Below the pieces are notes generated by a model that made no database searches, was not told the DNA's origin, and worked only from the letters and a program-made list of their open reading frames with translations. Made by a program: the position numbers and the translations under genes. A DNA stretch of 64,000 bases from positions 124,001 through 188,000 of the forward strand of contig NZ_FPAJ01000001.1 in NCBI RefSeq assembly GCF_900116285.1. Reading direction: 5' to 3'. Positions within the stretch are counted from its first letter, which is position 1. Each line of letters begins with the position of its first letter. The DNA comes from Sulfitobacter marinus (GTDB taxonomy: Bacteria; Pseudomonadota; Alphaproteobacteria; Rhodobacterales; Rhodobacteraceae). Below are positions 17,043 to 26,540 of the stretch, piece by piece.

Positions 17043-18335
17043 ATGGCCAATGTTGTTGTCGTAGGCGCCCAGTGGGGCGATGAGGGAAAAGGCAAAATTG
17101 TCGACTGGCTGAGCGAGCGCGCTGATGTAATCGCGCGGTTTCAGGGCGGGCATAATGCCGGGCACACGCTGGTTATTGACGGCAAGGTTTTCAAGCTGAG
17201 CCTGCTGCCATCGGGCATTGTGCGGGGCGGTAAGCTGTCTGTTATTGGCAATGGTGTTGTTTTGGACCCGTGGCATTTGGTCAAAGAGATTGCGATTCTG
17301 CGCGAGCAGGGCGTGGCCATCACCCCCGAGACGTTGATGATCGCCGAGAATACGCCGCTGATCCTGCCCATTCACGGGGAGCTGGACCGCGCGAGAGAAG
17401 ACCAGACCAGTGTTGCCAAGATCGGCACAACGGGTCGCGGTATCGGACCGGCATATGAGGATAAAGTTGGCCGCCGGTCGGTTAGGGTGGCTGATCTGGC
17501 CGATGATGCCACGCTGGAGCTGCGTGTAGACCGCGCATTGGTGCATCACGATGCGTTGCGCCGGGGCCTTGGGCTTGAGCCGATTGACCGTGATGCGCTG
17601 CTAGCTGCCTTGCGCGAGATTGCGCCAGCGGTATTGGAATATGCAGCACCGGTTTGGAAAGTGCTGAACGAGAAGCGCAAAGCCGGCAAACGGATTTTGT
17701 TTGAGGGTGCGCAAGGCGCGTTGCTGGACATTGATTTTGGCACCTATCCTTTTGTCACCTCTTCCAATGTGATTGCAGGTCAGGCGGCAACGGGCACCGG
17801 TATCGGGCCTGGGTCGATTGATTTCGTCTTGGGGATCGTCAAAGCCTACACCACCCGTGTTGGCGAAGGTCCGTTTCCGGCCGAGTTGAATGACGCGGAT
17901 GGCCAGCGTTTGGGCGAACGGGGTCACGAGTTTGGCACCGTCACCGGGCGCAAACGTCGCTGTGGCTGGTTTGATGCAGTTCTGGTGCGCCAGACATGTG
18001 CTACATCCGGGGTGAACGGCATCGCCTTTACCAAGCTGGACGTGCTGGATGGTTTTGAGACGCTCAAGATTTGTACGGGCTATGAACTGGACGGCGCGAT
18101 GCTTGAGTATTTGCCAACAGCGGCAGATCAGCAGGCGCGGTGCACACCGGTTTACGAGGAAATGCCCGGATGGTCCGAATCGACCGAAGGCGCGCGCAGC
18201 TGGGCGGAATTGCCTGCCAATGCGATCAAATACGTGCGCCGGGTTGAAGAGCTGATCGGGTGCCCAGTTGCATTGCTGTCCACGTCGCCCGAACGCGATG
18301 ACACTATTTTGGTCACGGACCCTTTCGCCGACTAA
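17043..18335 (+). CDS. purA: Adenylosuccinate synthetase
   Basis: First committed enzyme of AMP synthesis from IMP (GTP and aspartate dependent), 430 residues. The GTP-binding motif [18 protein letters not shown] is at the N-terminus with the catalytic Asp, and the His of QGGHNAGHT follows; [14 protein letters not shown] and [17 protein letters not shown] are further family blocks. AAAGGA precedes the ATG. It is followed by a small membrane protein gene and a shared terminator. Confidence 0.97.
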   Translation: MANVVVVGAQWGDEGKGKIVDWLSERADVIARFQGGHNAGHTLVIDGKVFKLSLLPSGIVRGGKLSVIGNGVVLDPWHLVKEIAILREQGVAITPETLMIAENTPLILPIHGELDRAREDQTSVAKIGTTGRGIGPAYEDKVGRRSVRVADLADDATLELRVDRALVHHDALRRGLGLEPIDRDALLAALREIAPAVLEYAAPVWKVLNEKRKAGKRILFEGAQGALLDIDFGTYPFVTSSNVIAGQAATGTGIGPGSIDFVLGIVKAYTTRVGEGPFPAELNDADGQRLGERGHEFGTVTGRKRRCGWFDAVLVRQTCATSGVNGIAFTKLDVLDGFETLKICTGYELDGAMLEYLPTAADQQARCTPVYEEMPGWSESTEGARSWAELPANAIKYVRRVEELIGCPVALLSTSPERDDTILVTDPFAD

Positions 18336-18386
18336 GGTGGGTTTTAGGGGCTGTGGCCTCTGTCGTTCGCGCAAAAGGAGATGGTA

Positions 18387-18611
18387 ATGGCACTAAGTTA
18401 CAAGGCACGGCGGCGCTGGTCGCTGGTGATCTTATTGGTTGGTTTGCCCGCCTATATCATCGCGGCGGTGGCGATCATCGGCCAGTTTGACCGGCCGCCA
18501 TTCTGGGTCGAGCTGGTGGTCTATGTCGTCCTTGGCATCATCTGGGCGATACCGTTCAAGTTCGTGTTCAAGGGGGTTGGCCAGGCCGATCCGGAACAAT
18601 CCGACAGTTAG
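18387..18611 (+). CDS. DUF2842 family small membrane protein
   Basis: Membrane protein of 74 residues with two hydrophobic helices and a basic N-terminus (SYKARRRWS). The ATG at 18387 is chosen because AAAGGAG lies 8-10 bases upstream; the ATG at 18381 abuts this site. The family is typical of alphaproteobacteria and of unknown function. It follows purA by 51 bp and is probably cotranscribed with it. Confidence 0.8.
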   Translation: MALSYKARRRWSLVILLVGLPAYIIAAVAIIGQFDRPPFWVELVVYVVLGIIWAIPFKFVFKGVGQADPEQSDS

Positions 18612-18620
18612 AAATGAAAA

Positions 18621-18646
18621 ACGGCCCCTGATGCGGGGCCGTTTTT
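18621..18646. terminator. Bidirectional rho-independent terminator
   Basis: Perfect 8-bp stem ACGGCCCC/GGGGCCGT (18621-18628 with 18635-18642), preceded by A4 and followed by T4. It can stop both the purA transcript and the converging transcript of the 18671-20407 gene. Confidence 0.9.
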
Positions 18647-18670
18647 GAATTTGGGTATCTACCGTGGCGG

Positions 18671-20407
18671 TTATCCAGCGGCACGTTCCTCGGGTTGATA
18701 TCCGATGTCATCCGACACTTTAAAACGGCCACCCTCCAGTTTGATCAATTTACCGGCGCGCAGCAGCTGACCAAAGGCGCGCAGGCCTTCTTCACGGCTG
18801 AAGTCATCGGTCCCGGCCAAGCGCACGGTTTGCATCACTTGCGGCCTTGAGAATTGACCGACCCCTTCGACAAACGACAGATAGGCAGCCGCTGCTTCCA
18901 AAAGCTCGGGCAATGTGGTGGCACCCATGTCAGAGGCAAATTCAACAAATCCGCCCTCGAGCGGCGCAGCGGTGGCTGGTGCCGGTGCCGGAGCTACGGC
19001 AGCCACGCGGCGGGGGCGTATGGGGGCTGTATCGGGTTTGACAAAGTTAACATCGATCCGCTGCTCTGCGACCAGCTTCAAGGGGGCCGGGCGCGGCCCT
19101 GTGGGCCGGTCTGTACGCTGTTCAGCAGCGGCGGGGCGGCGCGGTTTAACAACCTCGGCCAAATCGCTGCGGTATGCGGTCCCATCGTCGAGGGCGGCAT
19201 CGGCGCTTCCCATGGCCATGTCCGCTTTCTTGGCGGCAACGGCCGCACGCAGATGTGCGATGGCGTCGCGGCGCACAGTGCCTTCCGGATCGTCCATTTG
19301 ATTGTCGGTCTCGGCCAAAAGGCGGCTCATATCGGCACCTTGGGCGTCGTCCAGGGACGGCAGCTTGCGGCGCGGTTCGGCACTGGCCTGGGTTTGAGGC
19401 GCAATATCGTCTTCTGTCGTTTCTGCCGTTTCCGTTGCCACATCGTCTTGTGCGAAATCGGCTTCGACTTCGGCCAGTTCGCGCGCGAGCTCGGCCTCAT
19501 CTTCCGCAGACAAGGAAGACTGGACAGGGACATCAACTACGGTTTCAGGCGCAGGTTTCTGGATGTCGCTGGGTTGTGCAACTGGCGCACCATTGTCGTC
19601 ATCATATTCTTCAAGCGTGCCACGCGCGATGGCATTGGTCAGATCGGCGCGCTTTACCTTGACCACACGGCCACGCGGCGCAGTGGAAGCCTCCATAGAG
19701 GTGTCAGCAGTCTGCGATGCGTCATCGGCAGCAAGGGCGCTTTCGATGTCTTTGACTGCATCGGCAACAAATCCGTTGGTCTCTGCCATAGGGACCGGGT
19801 TTTCTTCGGCATGCTCGTCTTCGGTATAATCTGCGTCAGGGGCATCAACGTCTTGGCGCGATACGACTGACCGGATGCGCTGCAATTTGGCGGCGATGCT
19901 GCTGTTTTGCGCGGCATGTGATGGCGCGCTTGGGGGGCTATCCTCGGCTTCATCCGCTGTCTTGTCATCAAAGAATGCGTGAATATCTTCGTCGGGCTGG
20001 CCGGGAACGATATCGACCTCGGACAGGTCAACCTGAGGCGTTTCCGCAGCTTGTGTGGCCTTGTCGGTTTCGTCTACACGGGAAGACTCTGGCAGATTAG
20101 CCGCAGCGGGCTGCTGCGCCGGGGCGGTCTGTGCCTCGGGCGGCGTGCTATCTTCACGGGCGTTTAACACAATCTGGCCGTCTTGCTGATAGCCGACAAC
20201 TTTGCGCGAAATCTCTTTTTGCGCGATATGGGCCAACATCTCTGCATCAGGCTGTGGGGGCTCAGCACCAAAGTACCGATCTTCCGCCGCCAGATCGCGG
20301 AAATACTCCGCAATGACCTTCATGGTGCCGAATGAATCGTCAAAGCCCTCCAACGTACACGAGAACGTGCCGTATGAGACCGTCAGAATTTTGCTGTTAT
20401 TCATCAT
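18671..20407 (-). CDS. Conserved acidic protein of unknown function
   Basis: A 578-residue soluble protein with no recognised catalytic motif. The N-terminal block (about 1-75: SYGTFSCTLEGFDDSFGTMK, then a conserved EYFRDLAAEDRYFGAEPP) and the C-terminal block (about 490-575, a winged-helix-like stretch ending in KLEGGRFKVSDDIGYQ) look folded. About 400 residues between them are acidic, Ala/Glu/Asp/Pro rich and probably disordered. Such an arrangement suggests a scaffold or regulatory factor. It diverges from the thiamine pyrophosphokinase gene. I recall similar proteins only from Rhodobacterales, but cannot assign a role. Confidence 0.7.
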   Translation of the reverse strand: MMNNSKILTVSYGTFSCTLEGFDDSFGTMKVIAEYFRDLAAEDRYFGAEPPQPDAEMLAHIAQKEISRKVVGYQQDGQIVLNAREDSTPPEAQTAPAQQPAAANLPESSRVDETDKATQAAETPQVDLSEVDIVPGQPDEDIHAFFDDKTADEAEDSPPSAPSHAAQNSSIAAKLQRIRSVVSRQDVDAPDADYTEDEHAEENPVPMAETNGFVADAVKDIESALAADDASQTADTSMEASTAPRGRVVKVKRADLTNAIARGTLEEYDDDNGAPVAQPSDIQKPAPETVVDVPVQSSLSAEDEAELARELAEVEADFAQDDVATETAETTEDDIAPQTQASAEPRRKLPSLDDAQGADMSRLLAETDNQMDDPEGTVRRDAIAHLRAAVAAKKADMAMGSADAALDDGTAYRSDLAEVVKPRRPAAAEQRTDRPTGPRPAPLKLVAEQRIDVNFVKPDTAPIRPRRVAAVAPAPAPATAAPLEGGFVEFASDMGATTLPELLEAAAAYLSFVEGVGQFSRPQVMQTVRLAGTDDFSREEGLRAFGQLLRAGKLIKLEGGRFKVSDDIGYQPEERAAG

Positions 20408-20545
20408 CTGATGCTCGTCCTCTGCCGTTTTGCAGCTTACTGTTTACCATGACGTTCAAGACTAAAGCGGCCCGAATCTGTGCCGTGCGGGGTATCATTT
20501 GGTGTCATCATTGTGACGAGGTTTCCGAAAAGAGGTAAAAAGACA

Positions 20546-21235
20546 TTGAAACGCCATATTGTATCCAGTTCTGAGCCAGTCACCCTTGTGGGTGGTGGGG
20601 ATGCCAGCGTCATACAGCTTAAAGAGGCGCTTGGCCTTGCGCCGGTATGCGTCGCAGCCGACAGCGGAGCAGAGCTGGCCCGTCGTGCGGAAATACCGCT
20701 TAGGGCCGTGATCGGTGATATGGATTCCATTTCAGCAGATACTCTTTCGCAGATCCCCCAAGACCGGCAAATTATAATAAGTGAACAGGAAACCACTGAT
20801 TTTGACAAGGCCCTAAGGCATATCGACGCGCCGCTGGTGATTGGCATTGGCTTTCTGGGGGGGCGCATGGATCATCAAATGCATGCGCTGCACATTCTGG
20901 CGATGCATGCCCATCGGCCCTGCATTCTGATGGCACAGACTGAAATTGTGTTGATCGCGCCGCCGGTGATCCAGCTGCCAGCAGAGCCGGGCGATGTGGT
21001 GTCGATCTTTCCGCTTGGTCCCGTGACAGGGCGCAGTCAGGGGCTTGAGTGGCCGATCGAGGGGCTTGCGTTTGATACCTTGTCCAAAGTGGGCACATCG
21101 AACCGGGCAAAAGGGCAGTTCACGCTTGAGATGTCAGCACCCAATGCGGTGCTGGTGTTACCACGCAAACTTATTCAGCCGGTTGCCCAAGCGCTTGTGT
21201 CTGAAGCTGCCGCTGGATGGCCCCCTCGCGCATAA
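20546..21235 (+). CDS. thiN: Thiamine pyrophosphokinase
   Basis: Transfers pyrophosphate from ATP to thiamine; 229 residues from the TTG at 20546. The signature GDMDSIS and the downstream TTDFDKAL and GGRMDHQ motifs identify the family. The TTG start is preferred because AGAGG lies about 10 bases upstream and homologues begin shortly before SSEPVTLVGGG; an ATG at 20480 would add 22 unrelated residues. No TPP riboswitch was seen upstream. Its 3' end overlaps the end of the convergent transporter gene by 65 bp. Confidence 0.85.
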   Translation: MKRHIVSSSEPVTLVGGGDASVIQLKEALGLAPVCVAADSGAELARRAEIPLRAVIGDMDSISADTLSQIPQDRQIIISEQETTDFDKALRHIDAPLVIGIGFLGGRMDHQMHALHILAMHAHRPCILMAQTEIVLIAPPVIQLPAEPGDVVSIFPLGPVTGRSQGLEWPIEGLAFDTLSKVGTSNRAKGQFTLEMSAPNAVLVLPRKLIQPVAQALVSEAAAGWPPRA

Positions 21236-22100
21236 TAATATAAAGGCCAGCGGTCATGGTGATGACGATGCCCACGGTCGCAATCGGGTTGGGCAGGTCA
21301 TTAAAGATCACAAAGCCGATCAGTGTGGCAAAAGGTATTTCCAGATATTGCATTGGGGCCACCGTGGCCGAAGGCGCGTAGCGCAAGGACCACGTCATCA
21401 GCAGATGCGCCATGCTGCCCAGTATGCCAAGCGCCAGCAAAAGCGACCACTGGGCTACGTTGGGTGTGATCAGTGCAAGCGCATCTATATGCAGCTTTGG
21501 CCCAAGCCAGAGCAGCGGCAGCATCAAGATAACGGCCATGACACCGCTGACGGTTTGCAATCCAATCGGATCTGTTTGTTTCGCGATCTTGCGGGTGACC
21601 AACATAAACACGGAAAAATTGGCCGCCACAAAGACAGGCAACAAAGCGGGCCAGCCCACGTTGGCAAAGCTGGGCTGCACCACCAACAAGGTCCCAATGA
21701 ACCCCACAATGCACGCCATTAGCCGTCTGCTGCCAACTTCCTCTCCCAAGACATATTTTCCCAAGATCAGCATGAAAAAGGGCATCACGAACGCAATCGC
21801 GACAGCATCGGCCAGCGGCAGATAGATTAGCGCGGTGAACATGGCGGCGATCCCCAATATATGCAGCAAGGTGCGCAGGAACGTCAGCCAAAGCGTCATG
21901 CCCGACATGCGCCATTTCCGTTTGGTCAGATATACAATGGGCAAAAGCAGGATCACCTGAACGGCAAATCGCACGAATACGACCTGTGCAAGTGGCACAG
22001 AGGTCCCCAGCAGCTTTGCCACCGCATCGCCGATGGGCGCGACAATGCAAAAGCCCAGCATCAGCATGATTCCGATCAAAGGCTTGTCGCTATCGCTCAT
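21171..22100 (-). CDS. DMT/EamA-family transporter
   Basis: Inner-membrane drug/metabolite transporter of 309 residues, the standard ten-helix length with two EamA repeats. Hydrophobic helices alternate with short basic loops (TKRKWRMSG, TRKIAKQTD). The start MSDSDKPLIG at 22100 fits the family. The substrate cannot be inferred from the neighbours. The last 65 bp overlap thiN tail to tail, so both C-termini are encoded by opposite strands of one segment. Confidence 0.85.
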   Translation of the reverse strand: MSDSDKPLIGIMLMLGFCIVAPIGDAVAKLLGTSVPLAQVVFVRFAVQVILLLPIVYLTKRKWRMSGMTLWLTFLRTLLHILGIAAMFTALIYLPLADAVAIAFVMPFFMLILGKYVLGEEVGSRRLMACIVGFIGTLLVVQPSFANVGWPALLPVFVAANFSVFMLVTRKIAKQTDPIGLQTVSGVMAVILMLPLLWLGPKLHIDALALITPNVAQWSLLLALGILGSMAHLLMTWSLRYAPSATVAPMQYLEIPFATLIGFVIFNDLPNPIATVGIVITMTAGLYIIMREGAIQRQLQTQALGQPAE

Positions 22101-22210
22101 GGTGTTTTTCCGCAAAAATATCAACCTAAAAGTGTATACTCTCCACTTTTACGTGAAGTTCAAGGTATTAATTCACACAATGGTCGCGGGAGTGGTGATC
22201 CCAGTAAGAG

Positions 22211-23605
22211 TTACGCCGCAGGGCGACCTAACAACACGCGATTACGCCCTTTGTTCTTTGCGGCATAAAGCGCTTTATCCGCCCACTCAAGCGCAGACGA
22301 CGATATATCGAAATCTGCCAGGTCGGCGCGGGAGATCATGCACAAACCAATGCTGATTGTGACGGTAAAGGGGGCTGGGACACGCGGAATCACGAAGGGT
22401 GTATGCTCGAACGTCTGGCACAACCTCTTGGCAACAGCAGTGGCCGCGGCCTCCTGAGTGGCGGGCAACAGCAGCAAAAACTCTTCCCCGCCCATGCGCA
22501 CGACCATATCACGGGGCCGCAGGTGCTCTCGCAGGCGGCGCGCAGTTTCAACCAGCACGGCATCGCCGACGGCATGGCCATATCTATCGTTAACGCGTTT
22601 GAAATGGTCCATATCCGCCATCATCACGGCAAAGGGCAGATCGTCCGAATTTGCCTCGCTGGTTTGGCGGGTTATTTCGGCCAGACCATAGCGCCGGTTA
22701 TACAGGCCGGTCAGCGGGTCAAATATCGCCTCGCGCAGACCCAGATCAACGCTTTCACGAATGCGGTCGATCTGCGCCTTGCGTTCCAGCAACGCGGTCA
22801 GACGCAGGTGCAGCTCGTCCGTGTCAAAGCCTTGTGGCATCAGATCATCAGCACCCATATCCAGGGCGTTTGCCGCAACATCTGAATCCACCGTGGTTTG
22901 CACAACAATGATACCGCAGTGGCGCGTGCGTGCGTTGGACCGGATCGAAGAGATCAGGTGCATCAGGCCGGTGACCGCTGCAGGATCAGGTGTCAGCACA
23001 AGGACAAAGGCATCTGGTATCCCGTCGCCTGATAACCCGTTCATGGCGTCCTCTGGCGCTGCGACGGAAATTTTATGGGGTGTGTCGCGCCGCAGTTGGC
23101 CGGCCCAGATATGGTTTAACCCCTTATCCGATCCGACCAACTGAACATGCCCTGCCGTTTGGAACCGGGCAGGGGGATCGGCCAGACCGAAGACGCGGCT
23201 GGTTTCGGCGCGCACATGCCATTCCTCGCTCGAGTGATACAGACGGATCAGGCTTCTTACCCGGCTAAGCAGCAGGGAATCCGCAAGCGGTTTAACCAGC
23301 ACATCGCGTGCACCGCGCGACAGAAACAACTGGCGCAGGGCGGCGCTTTCATCCTCGCCGATGGCAAGCACGGGAATACGGCGACCGTTTTGGCCTTGGG
23401 CCAACCCATCCAGCATCGCCGTCGCATCAGCATCGCACAGTTGAAATGCCGTAATGACAAGGTCAGGCGGGTCTTGATTGGCCTGAACCAATGCGTCTGC
23501 AACAGTGGTTGCCTGTCGCACGTCATAAAACGCCGGCCCCAGCTTGGTTTTCAGCATAATTCTATTTGTGGCGATCGGATCAACGATGAGGATTTTGCCC
23601 CGCAT
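22211..23605 (-). CDS. PleD-like response regulator diguanylate cyclase with degenerate receivers
   Basis: Makes cyclic di-GMP; 464 residues arranged as receiver 1 (about 1-120), receiver-like domain 2 (about 150-270) and GGDEF domain (about 290-460). The active-site motif is MGGEEF and an inhibitory site RPRD sits five residues before it. Receiver 1 has Ala at residue 53, where the phosphorylated Asp of PleD lies, and the acidic pair is Asp-Pro instead of Asp-Asp; the second receiver also lacks a clear phosphoacceptor. Activity is therefore probably controlled by dimerisation or partner binding, not phosphorylation. The architecture itself is certain; the regulation is inferred. Confidence 0.88.
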   Translation of the reverse strand: MRGKILIVDPIATNRIMLKTKLGPAFYDVRQATTVADALVQANQDPPDLVITAFQLCDADATAMLDGLAQGQNGRRIPVLAIGEDESAALRQLFLSRGARDVLVKPLADSLLLSRVRSLIRLYHSSEEWHVRAETSRVFGLADPPARFQTAGHVQLVGSDKGLNHIWAGQLRRDTPHKISVAAPEDAMNGLSGDGIPDAFVLVLTPDPAAVTGLMHLISSIRSNARTRHCGIIVVQTTVDSDVAANALDMGADDLMPQGFDTDELHLRLTALLERKAQIDRIRESVDLGLREAIFDPLTGLYNRRYGLAEITRQTSEANSDDLPFAVMMADMDHFKRVNDRYGHAVGDAVLVETARRLREHLRPRDMVVRMGGEEFLLLLPATQEAAATAVAKRLCQTFEHTPFVIPRVPAPFTVTISIGLCMISRADLADFDISSSALEWADKALYAAKNKGRNRVLLGRPAA

Positions 23606-23718
23606 TTGCCTTCCTTTCCCACGAAAAATATACCAAAATCACAAGGATATAGCGTTCTTTGTTGCCCGAATTGGTTAAAAAAGAGTTGCCAGAAAAGTTA
23701 AACAATAAGGAAATACCC

Positions 23719-24000
23719 ATGGGTAAGCAGGAAGCCGCCGAAGCTTTGGGATTGCAGGCTTTGGCGTGGTTGGTGGCCAATGACGACCTTTTGCCTGTGT
23801 TCATGGATGCAAGTGGTGTCGGGGCGGATGACCTGCGTGCGCAGGCTTCCGATCCGGCGCTTTTAGGCGCTGTTCTGGATTTTCTGATGATGGATGATGC
23901 GTGGGTGATTGCGTTCTGTGACACCATAGGGGCACAGTATGAAACCCTTATGCAGTCGCGTCAGGCGTTGCCCGGTGGCGAACAGGTGAATTGGACATGA
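23719..24000 (+). CDS. DUF3572 family protein
   Basis: Small helical protein of 93 residues. Family blocks are ALGLQALAWLVAND near the N-terminus and VLDFLMMDDAWVIAFCD in the centre. The ATG at 23719 follows AAGGAAA. The stop overlaps the start of the phosphatase gene as ATGA, so the two are translationally coupled. Function is unknown. Confidence 0.8.
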   Translation: MGKQEAAEALGLQALAWLVANDDLLPVFMDASGVGADDLRAQASDPALLGAVLDFLMMDDAWVIAFCDTIGAQYETLMQSRQALPGGEQVNWT

Positions 24001-24707
24001 CAGTGATCAAAGGCATTCTTTTCGACAAGGACGGAACCCTGTTCGATTTCGCGACAACATGGGAGGCTTGGGCCCATGCGTTCCTGACCCGGTTGACCGC
24101 AGAAGATACCGCTCGGGCCAGCACCATCGGTGCCGCGATCGGGTTTGATTACAGTGCCAAGAGCTTTGCCGCCAACAGCGTCGTGATTGCGGGCACGCCC
24201 AAAGATGTCGTTTCCGTGCTCGAACAACACCTACCTGAGTATTCGCAGCAGGCATTGATTGATCTGATCAACGAAGAGGCCGGAAACGCCCCCCAGATCG
24301 AAGTAACCCCATTGGTGCCATTCCTGACCGGGCTTAAGGCGCAGGGGCTGCATCTGGGTGTGGCCACCAATGATGCTGAGGAACCGGCCTTGGCACATCT
24401 GGACAGTGCAGGTGCTACGCATCTTTTCGATTTTGTAGCCGGATTCGACAGTGGCTTTGGCGGTAAACCAGCGCCCGGGCAATTGCTTGGCTTTGCTAGA
24501 CATGTGGCGCTGGACCCTGCGGCGGTTGCCATGATCGGTGACAGCACCCATGATCTGTTGGCGGCCGAGGCTGCTGGTATGTTGCGTGTCGGTGTGCTGA
24601 CCGGGATGGCGTCGGCCGATGATTTGGCACCCTTTGCGGATGTCGTTTTGCCCAACATCAGCCATTTGCCAGACTGGATCAACAGCTGGAATTCGCAGCG
24701 CCGCTAG
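23997..24707 (+). CDS. HAD-superfamily phosphatase (phosphoglycolate-phosphatase-like)
   Basis: Cytoplasmic hydrolase of 236 residues. HAD motif I is FDKDGTLFD (nucleophile and acid/base Asp), motif II is GVATND, motif III Lys is in GGKPAPG, and motif IV is MIGDSTHDL, so the active site is complete. The cap domain is of the helical C1 type. The ATG at 23997 overlaps the DUF3572 stop; a TTG at 23991 is possible but less likely. The physiological substrate is not determined by the context. Confidence 0.88.
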   Translation: MTVIKGILFDKDGTLFDFATTWEAWAHAFLTRLTAEDTARASTIGAAIGFDYSAKSFAANSVVIAGTPKDVVSVLEQHLPEYSQQALIDLINEEAGNAPQIEVTPLVPFLTGLKAQGLHLGVATNDAEEPALAHLDSAGATHLFDFVAGFDSGFGGKPAPGQLLGFARHVALDPAAVAMIGDSTHDLLAAEAAGMLRVGVLTGMASADDLAPFADVVLPNISHLPDWINSWNSQRR

Positions 24708-24803
24708 GCGGTTCAGGCGCGAAAAGCGACATTTACCGTCGGTAATGGAAACGATCCCGTTGCGGGGATGATGCCTTCTGAGATCAGCTTTCAGGAGGTT
24801 GCC

Positions 24804-26366
24804 ATGGCCGAGACCGATCCAAAACGCAGAACACGTGGCGGCGGGCGTGCGGGTGCCAGGAACCGGCGCGGCACTGCTGTTATCGATCAGATGCCGTGGA
24901 ACCCGCCGATCAACATTGACCGGCCCACCGAACCGCTGACCCCCGAGGGGGTCGAGGCAATCCATGACGGTGCCATGCGTATTCTCGAAGAGATCGGGAT
25001 CGAATTCCTGAACCACGAGGCGCTTGCAATATTGCGCAAAGCGGGGTGCACGGTGAACGGTGAAAACGTCCGCATGGGGCGTGATTTCGTGATGGAGTGG
25101 ATCGGCAAAGCACCGTCGCAATTCACCCTCACGCCGCGCAACCCAGATCGCCAGATCACGATGGGCGGCAAGCATTTGCTGTTCGGCAATGTATCGTCGC
25201 CGCCAAACTACTGGGACATGTCGATTGGCACCAAGGTCCCCGGCACCCGCGCCATGTGTCAGGATTTGCTAAAGTTGACGCAGTATTTCAACTGTATCCA
25301 CTTTGCGGGCGGCTATCCTGTGGAACCGGTCGATATCCACGCGTCCGTTCGTCATCTGGATGTACTTTATGACAAGTTAACGCTGACCGACAAGGTTATG
25401 CATGCCTATAGTCTGGGCAAGGAACGCGTCGAAGACGTGATGGAGATGGTGCGCATTGCGGGCGGGTTGACCCATGATGAATTCAACGCCACCCCGCGCA
25501 TGTACACCAACATCAACTCGACCTCACCGCTGAAACACGATATTCCGATGCTGGACGGCTGGATGCGGCTGGCACGGCGCGGGCAGGGGCTGGTCGTGAC
25601 GCCCTTTACGCTGGCCGGGGCCATGGCCCCAGTCACAATGGCAGGTGCTGTGGCGCAATCACTGGCCGAGGCGCTCTGCGCCGTGGTTCTGGCGCAGATC
25701 ATCAACCCCGGCGCGCCATGTGCAATCGGCACGTTCACATCCAACGTCGATATGAAGACCGGCGCGCCCGCCTTTGGTACACCTGAATATATGCGCGCAA
25801 CTCAGATGACGGGGCAACTGTGCCGGTACTATAATCTGCCCATGCGGTCATCAGGGGTATGTGCGGCCAATGTGCCCGACGGGCAAGCGATGTGGGAAAC
25901 CTCCAACAGCCTGTGGGCCGCCGTGCAATCGGGCACTAATATGGTCTATCACGCCGCGGGTTGGCTTGAGGGCGGGCTGATCGCATCGCCCGAGAAGTTC
26001 ATCATGGATTGCGAGGTTCTTCAGCAAATACAGCGCTATATGGATTCGGTGATCTGTGCGACAGGCCCGGATGAGATCGCCTTGGACGCGATTAAATCTG
26101 TCGGCAATCAGGGCCATTTCTTTGGCATTCAACACACTCAGGATCGCTATACCGACGCGTTCTATCAACCGTTTCTAAGTGACTGGAAAAACTACGAAGG
26201 ATGGGAGGCCGCAGGCGCAATCTGGACGCCCGAGCGCGCGCATATGATGTTCAAAGAGATCGTCGGAAATTTCGAAGCGCCGCCCATGGACTCTGCCATT
26301 CGCGACGAACTGGCCGATTTTGTTGCGCGGCGCAAAACCGAAGGCGGAGCACCGACTGACTTTTAA
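24804..26366 (+). CDS. Trimethylamine methyltransferase (MttB/MtgB) family protein
   Basis: TIM-barrel corrinoid-protein methyltransferase family, 520 residues. The open frame has no internal amber codon, so it belongs to the pyrrolysine-free branch, whose characterised members act on glycine betaine or other quaternary amines. The N-terminus is basic and probably disordered (RRTRGGGRAGARNRRG). The ATG at 24804 follows AGGAGG. No corrinoid protein gene is adjacent, so a partner encoded elsewhere is needed; stand-alone copies are common in roseobacters. A 9-bp hairpin 52 bp downstream may end the transcript. Confidence 0.85.
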   Translation: MAETDPKRRTRGGGRAGARNRRGTAVIDQMPWNPPINIDRPTEPLTPEGVEAIHDGAMRILEEIGIEFLNHEALAILRKAGCTVNGENVRMGRDFVMEWIGKAPSQFTLTPRNPDRQITMGGKHLLFGNVSSPPNYWDMSIGTKVPGTRAMCQDLLKLTQYFNCIHFAGGYPVEPVDIHASVRHLDVLYDKLTLTDKVMHAYSLGKERVEDVMEMVRIAGGLTHDEFNATPRMYTNINSTSPLKHDIPMLDGWMRLARRGQGLVVTPFTLAGAMAPVTMAGAVAQSLAEALCAVVLAQIINPGAPCAIGTFTSNVDMKTGAPAFGTPEYMRATQMTGQLCRYYNLPMRSSGVCAANVPDGQAMWETSNSLWAAVQSGTNMVYHAAGWLEGGLIASPEKFIMDCEVLQQIQRYMDSVICATGPDEIALDAIKSVGNQGHFFGIQHTQDRYTDAFYQPFLSDWKNYEGWEAAGAIWTPERAHMMFKEIVGNFEAPPMDSAIRDELADFVARRKTEGGAPTDF

Positions 26367-26417
26367 GTGTCGGATGGTTAACCTCGCGAGGTTGAAAGCC
26401 CGCAACTAAGGTCGTTT

Positions 26418-26444
26418 CGTTGAAATTTATCGACAATTTCAACG
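26418..26444. terminator. Hairpin after the MttB-family gene
   Basis: Perfect 9-bp stem CGTTGAAAT/ATTTCAACG (26418-26426 with 26436-26444). Only a weak T tract follows, so it may be a terminator or an mRNA end stabiliser. Confidence 0.4.
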
Positions 26445-26540
26445 TATTTCCCGTGGCGGGTGCAGGGGCTGTTGGGGCTGTTTTTGCCAAATGTTAATTG
26501 TCTTTTCCGATGGTCCTTTTGGTCAATCGGAAGGGTTCAG

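Noticed and set aside
20480-20545. Longer thiN start at ATG 20480 and TPP riboswitch
   Set aside because: The extra residues do not fit the family, the TTG has a better ribosome binding site, and no THI element motif was seen upstream.
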